Shown here in pieces: positions 32,009 through 39,244 of a stretch of 39,285 nucleotides of DNA. Each line of letters begins with the position of its first letter. The stretch's first letter is position 1. The translations under genes and the position numbers were made by a program. Below the pieces are notes generated by a model that worked only from the letters and a program-made list of their open reading frames with translations, was not told where the DNA came from and did no database searches. The DNA comes from a virus, in the IMG/VR virus record IMGVR_UViG_3300004807_000051, positions 1 to 39,285 of that record. One strand, 5' to 3'.

Positions 32009-32671
32009 ATGAACATCATTCTCGATCGCGTTAATCAAGTATGTAAACAAGTTCGAGAATCAAGTCCTGAACTAACAACTTTCAAAAAATTAATATCCTT
32101 AACTAGACGAACTTTCAAAAAACACGAGTTTGATCTAGTAATTAAAACTAAACGTATTAAGGACTGGGATCCTGACAAATGGTATGTAGAGGCATACTAT
32201 GACAGCGAAAACGATCTACATGGCGAAACTCCTATAGAAGTAGTTGTGCATCACAATCTAGTGGGAGATGAGGAATTTGGTCCTCACCAAGTGACCAGTT
32301 TCCTTATTGAAATATTCGATGCTGTGGTACACGAGCATCGTCATCAATATCAAAGTATGCGTAGGAATTTTCAAGACTACGTAGTTAATCCTATGAGTCC
32401 ATACGACGAGTATCTAGCCAATCACGACGAAATGGATGCCTATGCTGTCAGCATAGCAATTGAGCTATTAAGAACTATGGATAAAGATAGAGCTCGTAGA
32501 AATTTGAGCAGGATCAGCATTATGAGTAAAATGCGTACAGGTTCCAATTTATCTAGCCCAATGCTTAGGGCCTATATACAACACTTTGGTTTGAATGACA
32601 TAACCAAACGCATTGCCAAAAAAGTCTATCTGCATTTGGATCGACTTGACAAAGACCTAATATTCATGTAA
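32009..32671 (+). CDS. cytoplasmic HExxH metalloprotein
   Basis: A 220-residue protein with VVHEHRHQYQ at about residue 110, a zincin-type HExxH motif (HEHRH), and a later DEYLANHDEMDAYA acidic region whose Glu or Asp could be the third ligand, as in the gluzincin manner. No signal peptide. Similar HEYRH-type proteins occur in T4-like phages; they might process a phage protein or serve only a structural role. The gene starts 2 bases after the IF-1 gene and ends inside the promoter region at 32646-32674. Confidence 0.7.
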   Translation: MNIILDRVNQVCKQVRESSPELTTFKKLISLTRRTFKKHEFDLVIKTKRIKDWDPDKWYVEAYYDSENDLHGETPIEVVVHHNLVGDEEFGPHQVTSFLIEIFDAVVHEHRHQYQSMRRNFQDYVVNPMSPYDEYLANHDEMDAYAVSIAIELLRTMDKDRARRNLSRISIMSKMRTGSNLSSPMLRAYIQHFGLNDITKRIAKKVYLHLDRLDKDLIFM

Positions 32672-32674
32672 AAT
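32646..32674 (+). promoter_or_regulatory. sigma70-type promoter
   Basis: TTGACA (32646-32651), 17 bases, then TAAAAT (32669-32674, one mismatch). It overlaps the last codons of the metalloprotein gene and should drive the genes from 32705 onward. Confidence 0.75.
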
Positions 32675-32704
32675 ACTTGTATTGAAACTAACAAAGTGAG
32701 CAAC

Positions 32705-33379
32705 ATGAAAGAGTTTCCCACACAGCAAGTATTAGAATTGGCCTGTGCCGCACAGCGAGTTAATGGTGCTTATCTCAAAGATCAAGAATCGGTATATGCC
32801 GAGGACGGTGTCTTTATGTACGCCAAGCAACCAAATAAAATTCTAATGATGCTTACATTGGATGATCGAATGGTTATTCTTGATACCAAAGCACTTAAGA
32901 TTGAACCCGAAGATGTAGCCCGTGCTGAAGAAATCAAAGCCTACTACAAGCGACTAATGTTTGCCGCCATTGATGGAGAAAACGAATTTCTCACAACTAT
33001 TAATACTATTTTGAATAGTGACACAGTAAAAGAAAATCAATTTGGTTATGTAGCCTGTTTGCCCAGCGTACAGGCTAGAGATGCTGTACACAATCAAGTT
33101 AAGAAAGCCGCAAGGTCAGTTGAAGAAGGATTCTTGGGCAAGCCTGGAGATCGTTTGGCAGATTTAGACGGCGAAATACTCGAAGTAATTAAGTCTAAAA
33201 ACTTTACAGGTTGGAACATCTGTGCTATTATAAACAACAAGATGGCCAGTTGGATGAGCCAGACGGAATTGAAACGTGGACCATGCGTCATTGTCAAAGC
33301 TAAGGTCAAGGACAATAGCAAACATTGGAAGCATGGAAATGATGAAACTAGACTTAACTTTGTAAAGGTGGCCCAATAA
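32705..33379 (+). CDS. unknown phage protein with possible C-terminal OB-like domain
   Basis: A 224-residue protein. The N-terminal part, with LACAAQRVNGAY and helical segments, is unknown to me. The C-terminal 75 residues (LADLDGEILEV, GWNICAIINN, GPCVIVKAKVKD, TRLNFVKV) look like a five-strand OB-type barrel, so a nucleic-acid role is conceivable. ATG 32705 is preceded by GTGAG; a GTG at 32696 three codons earlier is the alternative. Its end overlaps the next gene by one base (TAATG). Confidence 0.55.
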   Translation: MKEFPTQQVLELACAAQRVNGAYLKDQESVYAEDGVFMYAKQPNKILMMLTLDDRMVILDTKALKIEPEDVARAEEIKAYYKRLMFAAIDGENEFLTTINTILNSDTVKENQFGYVACLPSVQARDAVHNQVKKAARSVEEGFLGKPGDRLADLDGEILEVIKSKNFTGWNICAIINNKMASWMSQTELKRGPCVIVKAKVKDNSKHWKHGNDETRLNFVKVAQ

Positions 33380-33552
33380 TGGCAGGTACAGCAAAATCGG
33401 TTTACTTAACTATCAATAAGATTGGTAGTTACAAAACAGAATTCACCAAAGTGTTTTTTAACGCTAAGGACTACAATGAATACATCAAGACAGAAGAATT
33501 CAAAGTCAAGTGGCCCAAAGAAGAATATGTGATACACAAAGAAGTCTACTAG
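33379..33552 (+). CDS. small protein of unknown function (57 aa)
   Basis: A short reading frame that fits exactly between the neighbours: ATG 33379 makes TAATG with the preceding stop, and the TAG ends one base before the next ATG. The product starts MAGTAKSVYLTINKIGSYKT and is basic with many aromatic residues, probably a small beta sheet. I do not recognise a family. Confidence 0.6.
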   Translation: MAGTAKSVYLTINKIGSYKTEFTKVFFNAKDYNEYIKTEEFKVKWPKEEYVIHKEVY

Positions 33553-33553
33553 T

Positions 33554-33808
33554 ATGAGCAAGGCAAAACACAAACCCTATCAGTGGATAGACGGCGAAAC
33601 AGCCGATCGCATTACCAGTCTTAATCTAAAAGACTATCGTGCATATCTTAAGAAAGAAATCAAACAATGGAAAAAGAATCCTAAAACGGAATCCAATCCA
33701 GACGGCTATTGGTTGCATCCAGAAGACATAGTAATCAACATGCGTACCATTGAAGCACTAGATTTAATTATCAGTCACTTTCCAGAAACATCAGACGAGG
33801 TCAAATAA
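33554..33808 (+). CDS. small basic protein of unknown function
   Basis: An 84-residue protein rich in Lys, with LKDYRAYLKKEIKQWKK forming a likely amphipathic helix and an IEALDLIISHF helix near the end. No catalytic motif, cysteine pair or signal is seen. It overlaps the next start by one base (TAATG at 33808). The position suggests the same early-type operon; no function can be given. Confidence 0.6.
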   Translation: MSKAKHKPYQWIDGETADRITSLNLKDYRAYLKKEIKQWKKNPKTESNPDGYWLHPEDIVINMRTIEALDLIISHFPETSDEVK

Positions 33809-34032
33809 TGTATCGCACAGTTTATAAAGAAGTTGAAATTGACGTTGAGTTGGACGACTTTGACGATGACGATCTTATTGAAGAATTGGAACGTAGAGGC
33901 AAGGGCTTTGAAGTTCCAGGAGTTACTCCCACAGAATTACTTACAGCTATTTGGCTCAAGCGCAGGACGGGTCAAGATTATCAACAAGAGTTAGATGAAC
34001 TGATTTATGTAGGCTTAGGAAAGATTATATGA
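33808..34032 (+). CDS. small acidic phage protein
   Basis: A 74-residue protein beginning MYRTVYKEVEIDVELDDFDD, with a strongly acidic stretch followed by LIEELERRG. I recall this opening from short phage proteins of unknown function. The acidic segment (residues about 14-25) may act as a DNA or RNA mimic, but that is only a thought. It overlaps its downstream neighbour by 4 bases. Confidence 0.65.
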   Translation: MYRTVYKEVEIDVELDDFDDDDLIEELERRGKGFEVPGVTPTELLTAIWLKRRTGQDYQQELDELIYVGLGKII

Positions 34033-34628
34033 AAAGAGAACTCGACGAATACCTATGTAAGGTATATCCAAAGATGATGGTTAACCGCAATGCACCTATG
34101 ACTGAAACTTGTATGTGTTGGGGCTTTGAATGTGGAGATGGTTGGTTCCAGATCCTCAATCAGCTTATGGCCAATATCCAACAGCACATAAATTGGCGCG
34201 AACGTCAGCGTGAAGTTGCTATTAGATTCAATAAAATTCGTGAAGCAGGTCAATCGGGCAATGCTGAATTGTTTGCAGACTTGATGGCAGAGCAATATGG
34301 TGATCGAGGATTGAGTGCGGACTTTGTCAAAGAACGTGCTAAAGAATATATGACCACTCCTTTACAACCAGTGCCAGAAGAAATTCCGCAAGTGGTACTA
34401 GATCAGGTAAAAGAAAAGTTTGGTACACTACGTTTTTACTATACAGGCGGAGATGATTATATCCGCGGTATGGTTACTATGGCGGAATCAATGTCAGGCG
34501 TTACTTGCGAAGAGTGTGGTAAACCTGGAACACAAACACCTGGCGGATGGATTAAGACTGTATGTGTAGAGCATGGCGGTGAAGATTTTGATACTCCGGA
34601 AGATGAATACTTAGCAAAGGAAGAATAA
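34029..34628 (+). CDS. conserved phage protein with zinc-ribbon-like pair
   Basis: A 199-residue protein. The C-terminal part has VKEKFGTLRFYYTGG, then CEECGKPG and a later KTVCVEHGG, giving three Cys and one His that could bind zinc. The N-terminal part has CMCWGFECGDGW. This order is common in phage proteins of unknown role. No enzymatic motif is visible. It is coupled to the preceding small gene by ATGA and is followed after one base by the next. Confidence 0.7.
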   Translation: MKRELDEYLCKVYPKMMVNRNAPMTETCMCWGFECGDGWFQILNQLMANIQQHINWRERQREVAIRFNKIREAGQSGNAELFADLMAEQYGDRGLSADFVKERAKEYMTTPLQPVPEEIPQVVLDQVKEKFGTLRFYYTGGDDYIRGMVTMAESMSGVTCEECGKPGTQTPGGWIKTVCVEHGGEDFDTPEDEYLAKEE

Positions 34629-34629
34629 A

Positions 34630-35238
34630 ATGATTACGATGAAAGAATGGATGGAATTGGTAGACTATAAGATCACCGAAGGTGCTGATTATGGTTGGCG
34701 TTGCTACGGACCAAATGCTTATCAATTGAGCAGTTGGAACGGACTTCACGACAAAGGCGGTTGGAGTTTTAATATTGTGTTCAGTACCAAAACTCAAAAA
34801 GTCTACGAAGTAACAGTATGCGACTATACTAAAGATCGTGCTTATCGCATGATTGCAGAGAACAAGCGAGACAAGCACAGTAAGGAATCCCAGTCTCGTG
34901 GAGTCAATCTAAACGAAGCGTGGGATAGTGTCGACTATGTAGATTTGGAAGTCGACGACGACTTTATTTCTAAGTGTCTAGCTATCAAAGCTGGCGAGGA
35001 TTATAGTACAGACGTAAGCGTTCCTTTGGATTTACCAGACGACTTGCTCATGTTTGCGTTCAAAGCCGCACACTCTGAAAACATGACATTCAATGATTGG
35101 ATGAACAAGATGCTCAAAGCATTTATTGACAAAGTTGAAAAAGGCCAGTATACTAAAGAAGATGCAGAAAAGTTTAAGAAAGAGCCCGGTCCTTATTTAG
35201 ACTATTCATTTTTAGACGAACACACCGAAGAAGAGTAA
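34630..35238 (+). CDS. unknown phage protein with possible ribbon-helix-helix-like end
   Basis: A 202-residue protein, acidic overall. The region LPDDLLMFAFKAAHSENMTF followed by a DWMNKMLKAFI helix resembles the strand-helix-helix of small DNA-binding proteins, but flanking regions are acidic, so the fit is weak. The N-terminal half has YGPNAYQLSSWN and GGWSFNIVFS strands of unknown fold. Start at ATG 34630; an ATG at 34639 is an alternative. Confidence 0.6.
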   Translation: MITMKEWMELVDYKITEGADYGWRCYGPNAYQLSSWNGLHDKGGWSFNIVFSTKTQKVYEVTVCDYTKDRAYRMIAENKRDKHSKESQSRGVNLNEAWDSVDYVDLEVDDDFISKCLAIKAGEDYSTDVSVPLDLPDDLLMFAFKAAHSENMTFNDWMNKMLKAFIDKVEKGQYTKEDAEKFKKEPGPYLDYSFLDEHTEEE

Positions 35239-35239
35239 A

Positions 35240-36100
35240 ATGAGAATCAAACTAGTCAGTGACCTACACTTAGAGTTCAGTGACATCAACATTCAAAATG
35301 ATCAAGACTACGATGTTTTGATCCTCGGTGGCGACATTATGGTTGCCCAGGATCTCCACGATCATCCCGAACCAAGCAATTCGAGCGATCAAGCGGCTAT
35401 TGCTAATGGTACTGGGTTGGGTCGTAGACAAGAAAAGGCACAACGATTCCGCGATTTTTTGAAGCGTTGTAGTTTTCAGTTTCCACATGTTATCTATATC
35501 ATGGGCAACCACGAATTCTATCATGGTAAGTTCTATGCGGCTATTGATTACATGCGTGAAGAATGTGCCAAGTTTCCCAACGTGTATATGTTGGAACAAG
35601 ACACAAAGATCATCGATGATGTAGTGTTTGTAGGCGGTACACTTTGGACCAATATGAACAAACGTGATCCATTGACTATGCATGCTATCGAAGGCATGAT
35701 GAATGACTTTCGTATCATCCGTAACGACTATAGAAGCTATGCTCCTATGAGTGCGTTGGATGTTGCACATCGCCACGACAAGACTCTTGCCTACATCAAA
35801 CATATTGTTCAAGAACACAAGGACAAGAAGTGTGTTGTAGTTGGACATCATAGTCCTAGTTTCCAAAGCTGTCATGAACAGTATGGCAATGATCATTTGA
35901 TGAACGGTGGCTATCACAGTGACTTGAGTGAGTTTATTTTGGATCATCCACAGATTGTGCTATGGACACATGGACACACTCATCATCCGTTTGATTATAC
36001 TATCGGTGAGACAAGAGTAGTATGTAACCCACGTGGTTATGAAAACGATGGTTACAGCGAAGACACTGGCTGGAACCCAAATATTTTATTGGAGATATAA
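35240..36100 (+). CDS. calcineurin-like metallophosphoesterase
   Basis: A 286-residue protein with SDLHLEF at residues 7-13, LGGDI near 30, GNHEF near 91, VVGHHSP near 202 and THGHTHH near 248: the full set of two-metal ligands. It is longer than the 2007 product and is not a close paralogue; the insert after GGDI (residues 38-65) is polar. Family members hydrolyse phosphodiesters or nucleotides such as cyclic or diadenosine nucleotides, which fits a role in removing host signals, although the substrate is not visible. Confidence 0.85.
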   Translation: MRIKLVSDLHLEFSDINIQNDQDYDVLILGGDIMVAQDLHDHPEPSNSSDQAAIANGTGLGRRQEKAQRFRDFLKRCSFQFPHVIYIMGNHEFYHGKFYAAIDYMREECAKFPNVYMLEQDTKIIDDVVFVGGTLWTNMNKRDPLTMHAIEGMMNDFRIIRNDYRSYAPMSALDVAHRHDKTLAYIKHIVQEHKDKKCVVVGHHSPSFQSCHEQYGNDHLMNGGYHSDLSEFILDHPQIVLWTHGHTHHPFDYTIGETRVVCNPRGYENDGYSEDTGWNPNILLEI

Positions 36101-36277
36101 ATGAAAGAAGTACCAAAAACAAATGGTGATATGTTGCGTGTTACCGCAGAGAATCTAAATGAATTTTTAGTTCAGGTAGCAGATCACTTGGAAGCATTGG
36201 AAGCAGAATTGGTAAGACTTCAATCTCGTGTAGAAGAATTGGAGGCCAGCAATGGCAACAATACTAAGGCACAGTGA
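36101..36277 (+). CDS. short coiled-coil protein
   Basis: A 58-residue protein starting directly after the metallophosphoesterase stop. Residues about 20-50 form heptads (FLVQVADHLEALEAELVRLQ, then SRVEELEA) typical of a coiled coil. It likely forms dimers or links to a partner; no other motif. Its last 26 bases overlap the next gene. Confidence 0.65.
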   Translation: MKEVPKTNGDMLRVTAENLNEFLVQVADHLEALEAELVRLQSRVEELEASNGNNTKAQ

Positions 36278-36485
36278 CACTTGTTTTATCAAAATGGCCA
36301 AAAGTGCTAAAATGACTGAGGCAGTTGTGCAGGACTTTGAGGACAAGGTCCTTCTCAATGTTGTTGTAGGCAAAGCTGTTAAGATAAACATGAAATGGAA
36401 TGGCAAGTGCTATGAAGGGCGCAATGCTGGCATGGACTTTGAAAGCTCGGGGCCCACTGTAACAAAAACACAGACTGGAAGATAA
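36252..36485 (+). CDS. conserved small phage protein of unknown function
   Basis: A 77-residue protein with ILRHSDTCFIKMAKSAKM, FEDKVLLNVVVGKAV and WNGKCYEGRNAGMDF segments. I see a likely small beta structure with two cysteines, but no known function. The ribosome site TTGGAGG is 6 bases before ATG 36252, inside the coiled-coil gene, which supports the overlap of 26 bases as real. Confidence 0.65.
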   Translation: MATILRHSDTCFIKMAKSAKMTEAVVQDFEDKVLLNVVVGKAVKINMKWNGKCYEGRNAGMDFESSGPTVTKTQTGR

Positions 36486-36486
36486 A

Positions 36487-36906
36487 ATGAAAATTGGTCT
36501 AAGTTACAGTCGTTGTGTTAGAGACATTGTTGATGGTATAGTAGACATTGACGATGTTCTCGTCGTTATTAGCCGTACAGATTTCGATCCGCGAAATGAT
36601 ATACAGTGGGCAGAAATTTGGGGAGGATACCATGATCCTTATGGACTGAGTAATCCAGAATGGGCGGCATATCCGGATGGTGATGAGGATCGTTTTCGTA
36701 GTGTCAGTATCGAATTACTAGAAACTGGTAAGCTACACCAGCCACGCCAATTCGGCGCACACCCAAAACGCCGTCCAGAAATTTGGCTAGAAGCTGTATT
36801 GCCCAACAGTGAATTGGAAAAGAATCCCAGTGCCAAAAAGGCTTTTGAAAAGTTCAAAACTATAGCTGGACTTTCGAACGTCGAATTGAATGACAAATAT
36901 CGTTAA
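36487..36906 (+). CDS. conserved phage protein of unknown function
   Basis: A 139-residue protein that begins MKIGLSYSRCVRDIVDG and has SRTDFDPRND, IWGGYHDP and NPEWAAYP segments. I recognise the pattern from phage and metagenome proteins with unknown function. The late part is basic and helical. No signal peptide or membrane part. It holds the promoter at 36890-36918 in its last codons. Confidence 0.7.
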   Translation: MKIGLSYSRCVRDIVDGIVDIDDVLVVISRTDFDPRNDIQWAEIWGGYHDPYGLSNPEWAAYPDGDEDRFRSVSIELLETGKLHQPRQFGAHPKRRPEIWLEAVLPNSELEKNPSAKKAFEKFKTIAGLSNVELNDKYR

Positions 36907-36918
36907 TGACTGTACAAT
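36890..36918 (+). promoter_or_regulatory. sigma70-type promoter
   Basis: ATGACA (36890-36895), 17 bases, TACAAT (36913-36918); each hexamer has one mismatch. The predicted start near 36925 would serve the lipoprotein gene at 36950. Confidence 0.65.
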
Positions 36919-36949
36919 ACTAATATCGTAACTACACACAGAGTTCATT

Positions 36950-37369
36950 ATGAAGTATGCACTATTGCTGTCAGCACTATTACTTACAGCCTGCGATCAA
37001 GCACCTATCCCATCTGCACAATCTGCCACTGTTGAAGATACAGTGGCTCTTGGACCGGACGGGTGTAATATAGATACCAGAAGCAATTTGGTTACTGAAC
37101 ACAAGGTTGGTCCTGTTCAAAATTTGGCTAGAGAAGAATATGAGCTTGGTGCCAAAAATGAATGTACTGTAAGATTTGATATGACTGTAGATGGTGAAGT
37201 TTATCATTTTGAACAGACTGAAGTAGGACTAGAGCAAATGGCAAGTATTTGTTACTATGCCCAAGAAAGAGCTCGTAAAAATTTCCTTTTGGATTTGGGC
37301 GGTACATTCAAAAGCGAATCCAATATCACTTGCCGCCATTCGGATAAAATTGGTAAATCTAATAGTTGA
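36950..37369 (+). CDS. predicted lipoprotein of unknown function
   Basis: A 139-residue protein with a lipoprotein signal: MKYALLLSALLLTAC, so Cys 15 is the likely lipid anchor; the following DQ may favour inner-membrane retention by the +2 Asp rule. The mature part has three more cysteines (GCNID, ECTV, ICYYA, plus TCRH near the end). No known domain. It begins the envelope-directed gene block and has its own promoter. A role in changing the host envelope during infection is inferred. Confidence 0.75.
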   Translation: MKYALLLSALLLTACDQAPIPSAQSATVEDTVALGPDGCNIDTRSNLVTEHKVGPVQNLAREEYELGAKNECTVRFDMTVDGEVYHFEQTEVGLEQMASICYYAQERARKNFLLDLGGTFKSESNITCRHSDKIGKSNS

Positions 37370-37394
37370 CATTTGATTATTATTACGCTATAAT
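37366..37394 (+). promoter_or_regulatory. consensus sigma70 promoter
   Basis: Perfect TTGACA (37366-37371), a 17-base spacer, and perfect TATAAT (37389-37394). Starts near 37401, where an ATG stands; should drive the envelope genes from 37430 on. Confidence 0.93.
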
Positions 37395-37400
37395 AATAAC

Positions 37401-37433
37401 ATGTTCAACAACATCACAGAGGCACACAAATGA
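37401..37433 (+). CDS. possible 10-codon leader peptide
   Basis: ATG 37401 lies at the expected transcription start of the promoter above, without a ribosome site. It encodes MFNNITEAHK and stops in an ATGA with the start of the next gene at 37430. This would couple translation of the next gene, but chance is possible for such a short frame. Confidence 0.3.
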   Translation: MFNNITEAHK

Positions 37434-37558
37434 AGGCATTCATAGCAGGCACTATCTTTGGATTGGTACTAGCAACCGTTGGATTTTCCGGCATTGCTCG
37501 TATGCTTGATAAAGGTGTAGACACAGTTAAAACACAAAGTCAGGAGTTGGCAAAATGA
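37430..37558 (+). CDS. small membrane or exported peptide (42 aa)
   Basis: A 42-residue product with a hydrophobic segment at residues 4-22 (FIAGTIFGLVLATVGFSGI) and a hydrophilic tail. It is probably a single-pass inner-membrane protein, since no clear cleavage site is present. GAGG lies 7 bases before ATG 37430, and its stop overlaps the entericidin-like gene as ATGA. Its role is unknown; it may pair with that peptide. Confidence 0.65.
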   Translation: MKAFIAGTIFGLVLATVGFSGIARMLDKGVDTVKTQSQELAK

Positions 37559-37677
37559 GAATCTTAGCATTGATCATTTTGGTTTCAGCCCTTACCGCTT
37601 GCTCGACCGTAGCAGGTATTGGTAAGGATATTCAATCGTCCGCAGAATGGACAAAAGAACAGATGGGTGGCAAATAA
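37555..37677 (+). CDS. entericidin-like lipoprotein
   Basis: A 40-residue product with signal MRILALIILVSALTAC and a mature part CSTVAGIGKDIQSSAEWT. The stretch after the lipid-bearing Cys (C-T-G-G-DI) matches the entericidin A/B family (CNT…GVGEDI). In E. coli the entericidin pair acts as an antidote/toxin pair of small lipoproteins promoting lysis under stress. Only one clear member is seen here. A contribution to lysis, membrane stress or superinfection exclusion is plausible. Overlaps: ATGA upstream and TAATG downstream. Confidence 0.75.
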   Translation: MRILALIILVSALTACSTVAGIGKDIQSSAEWTKEQMGGK

Positions 37678-38240
37678 TGAAAAAAGCTCTATTACTAATT
37701 CCTGTGGTTGCCATGCTGGCGGCTTGTGGTACAACTCGTGATGCCTATGAGCGTAGAGCAGACAACGAACGTGAAATGAGTGTTCGCACACAAGAACGTA
37801 TTTTGGATAAAACTCCTGACTGGTATAATAAAATTCCTATCAGTAACAGCGCAGTTTATGAATCCGGTTTTGGTAGTTCTTACAACATGGCTGATTCGGA
37901 TGCCTATGCTAAGAATGATGCCTACGGCAAATTGTGTATGGCGGCTGGCGGTAAAACTAGTCAAATGACCAAGACTTATTCTAGCGAAGGTGCTAGTTCA
38001 CGTACACAATTGAATGAACGTGCTACTAAGAGCTACTGCCCTGGTGTAGATTTAACTGGTGTTGAGCAAAATGCAATCAAACGCATTGTTACTCCAGATG
38101 GCAGAGTCAACACTTATGTATTGGTAGTGTTGCCCACAGGTGATGCTAACATTTTACGCAAGGCCAAAGAAGCACATGCCGAACGAGAAATCGCTATGCG
38201 TCGTGCTCCAGAAGCTTTCAAAGAAATAGACAAACAGTAA
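37677..38240 (+). CDS. LPP20-like lipoprotein
   Basis: A 187-residue protein with signal MKKALLLIPVVAMLAAC, lipid Cys near 17. The mature part starts with a charged helix, followed by PDWYNKIP, YESGFGSS, DAYAKNDAYGKL and a last strand YVLVVLP, the order of the LPP20 lipoprotein fold. Bacterial members sit in the outer membrane. ATG 37677 overlaps the entericidin-like stop (TAATG); an in-frame start at 37647 lies in that gene. Function in a phage is unknown; it could mask a receptor or change the envelope. Confidence 0.65.
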   Translation: MKKALLLIPVVAMLAACGTTRDAYERRADNEREMSVRTQERILDKTPDWYNKIPISNSAVYESGFGSSYNMADSDAYAKNDAYGKLCMAAGGKTSQMTKTYSSEGASSRTQLNERATKSYCPGVDLTGVEQNAIKRIVTPDGRVNTYVLVVLPTGDANILRKAKEAHAEREIAMRRAPEAFKEIDKQ

Positions 38241-38249
38241 AGGATAAGC

Positions 38250-38567
38250 ATGTTTAAGGAAATCTCGGCAATCGTAGTAGGTTGGATCGCTTTCATTGTT
38301 TTGGCAATGTTCGGTAGCTTTTGGGCTTATCAATACTTTGCTCCAAAGTATCGTGCAGTGGATAATCAAGTGTTCAAACAAAGTGAACAGTACAATGATG
38401 GTATGATCCGTGATTTGGAAAATCTCCAAATGGATTATATCAATGCGGACAAGGATCATAAAGATGCAGTCCGTGCTATAGTGTTACACCGTTTCTCGGT
38501 GTATCCAGAGGATAAAATGCCTCCCAACCTTCGTAACTTCTATAACGACTTGCGAGCAGGAAAATGA
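38250..38567 (+). CDS. single-pass membrane protein of unknown function
   Basis: A 105-residue protein with one transmembrane helix at residues about 6-28 (ISAIVVGWIAFIVLAMFGSF) and a soluble, charged tail with an NLQMDYINADKDHKDAV helix. Topology is probably N-in, tail in the periplasm. It lies between envelope-directed genes, so a role at the inner membrane is likely. ATGA overlap with the next gene. Confidence 0.7.
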   Translation: MFKEISAIVVGWIAFIVLAMFGSFWAYQYFAPKYRAVDNQVFKQSEQYNDGMIRDLENLQMDYINADKDHKDAVRAIVLHRFSVYPEDKMPPNLRNFYNDLRAGK

Positions 38568-38761
38568 TTTTAGATGATCTAAAACATATTTTTCAACCGC
38601 AAATCGATGAAGGTACAACCAAGTTGTATTTTATGTTAATAGACGATGACCATAAAGTCATAGAACGTCACCCAGCATCTGATTTGGAATCATTGGTTCC
38701 AATGTTAGATAATTTTCAATATCATGGCACTGAAGCCAGAATCCCGAGGTTTGTAAAATGA
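38564..38761 (+). CDS. small protein of unknown function (65 aa)
   Basis: A 65-residue soluble acidic protein, beginning MILDDLKHIFQPQIDEGTTK, with no signal peptide. It overlaps both neighbours by 4 bases (ATGA at 38564 and 38758), so it is certainly part of the same operon. No motif is recognised. Confidence 0.65.
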   Translation: MILDDLKHIFQPQIDEGTTKLYFMLIDDDHKVIERHPASDLESLVPMLDNFQYHGTEARIPRFVK

Positions 38762-39243
38762 AACGTATCCTAGCCCTTGCCGCTGTCGCAACACTTTTGA
38801 CAGCATGTGATGCTCCGCATGAAACATCAACTCAGATCGAGCGCCGTAAGCAGGAAGAATTGAGCCTGCAGGCTGTACAGTCAGTTGGTATGCCAGCAAT
38901 CACTAACTTTGCTGAAAAGCGTATGTTCAAAGACATTCTTGAATTGCGTGACCGTAGTGTACCTACTACAACCTATTTGGTCGGTATGAACAACCAATTG
39001 ACCAAATTGTGTGATTCGGTCGGATATGGCTTGCCTTATGCTACACAGTATACCAACCCAATGCGTGTCGGCGGTGACGGTACTCACGGTTATGTAACAC
39101 TACCACAAGCAGATCCAAACGGCCTGTATAGCCCAGCATCGGCTGAAGGCACTTGGATCTTGTGCGTGGATCATAAAGACGGCAAGGCTAAACCAATTTA
39201 TGTCGAGCCTCGTGTTATTGTAAGCCCAATCGCTCTACAGTAA
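38758..39243 (+). CDS. predicted lipoprotein, conserved phage family
   Basis: A 161-residue protein with signal MKRILALAAVATLLTAC, so the lipid Cys is residue 17; the +2 residue is Asp, which in enteric bacteria favours the inner membrane. The mature part has NFAEKRMFKDILELRD, a GYGLPYATQYTNP block and LPQADPNGLYSPASAEGTW, a set I recall from phage-encoded proteins of unknown role; most of those seem to lack such a clear lipobox. It may bind a host envelope component. ATGA with the gene upstream. Confidence 0.75.
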   Translation: MKRILALAAVATLLTACDAPHETSTQIERRKQEELSLQAVQSVGMPAITNFAEKRMFKDILELRDRSVPTTTYLVGMNNQLTKLCDSVGYGLPYATQYTNPMRVGGDGTHGYVTLPQADPNGLYSPASAEGTWILCVDHKDGKAKPIYVEPRVIVSPIALQ

Positions 39244-39244
39244 T

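Noticed and set aside
35270-35947. 225-codon open frame on the minus strand
   Set aside because: It runs antisense through the metallophosphoesterase gene, has no motif and is a coding shadow.
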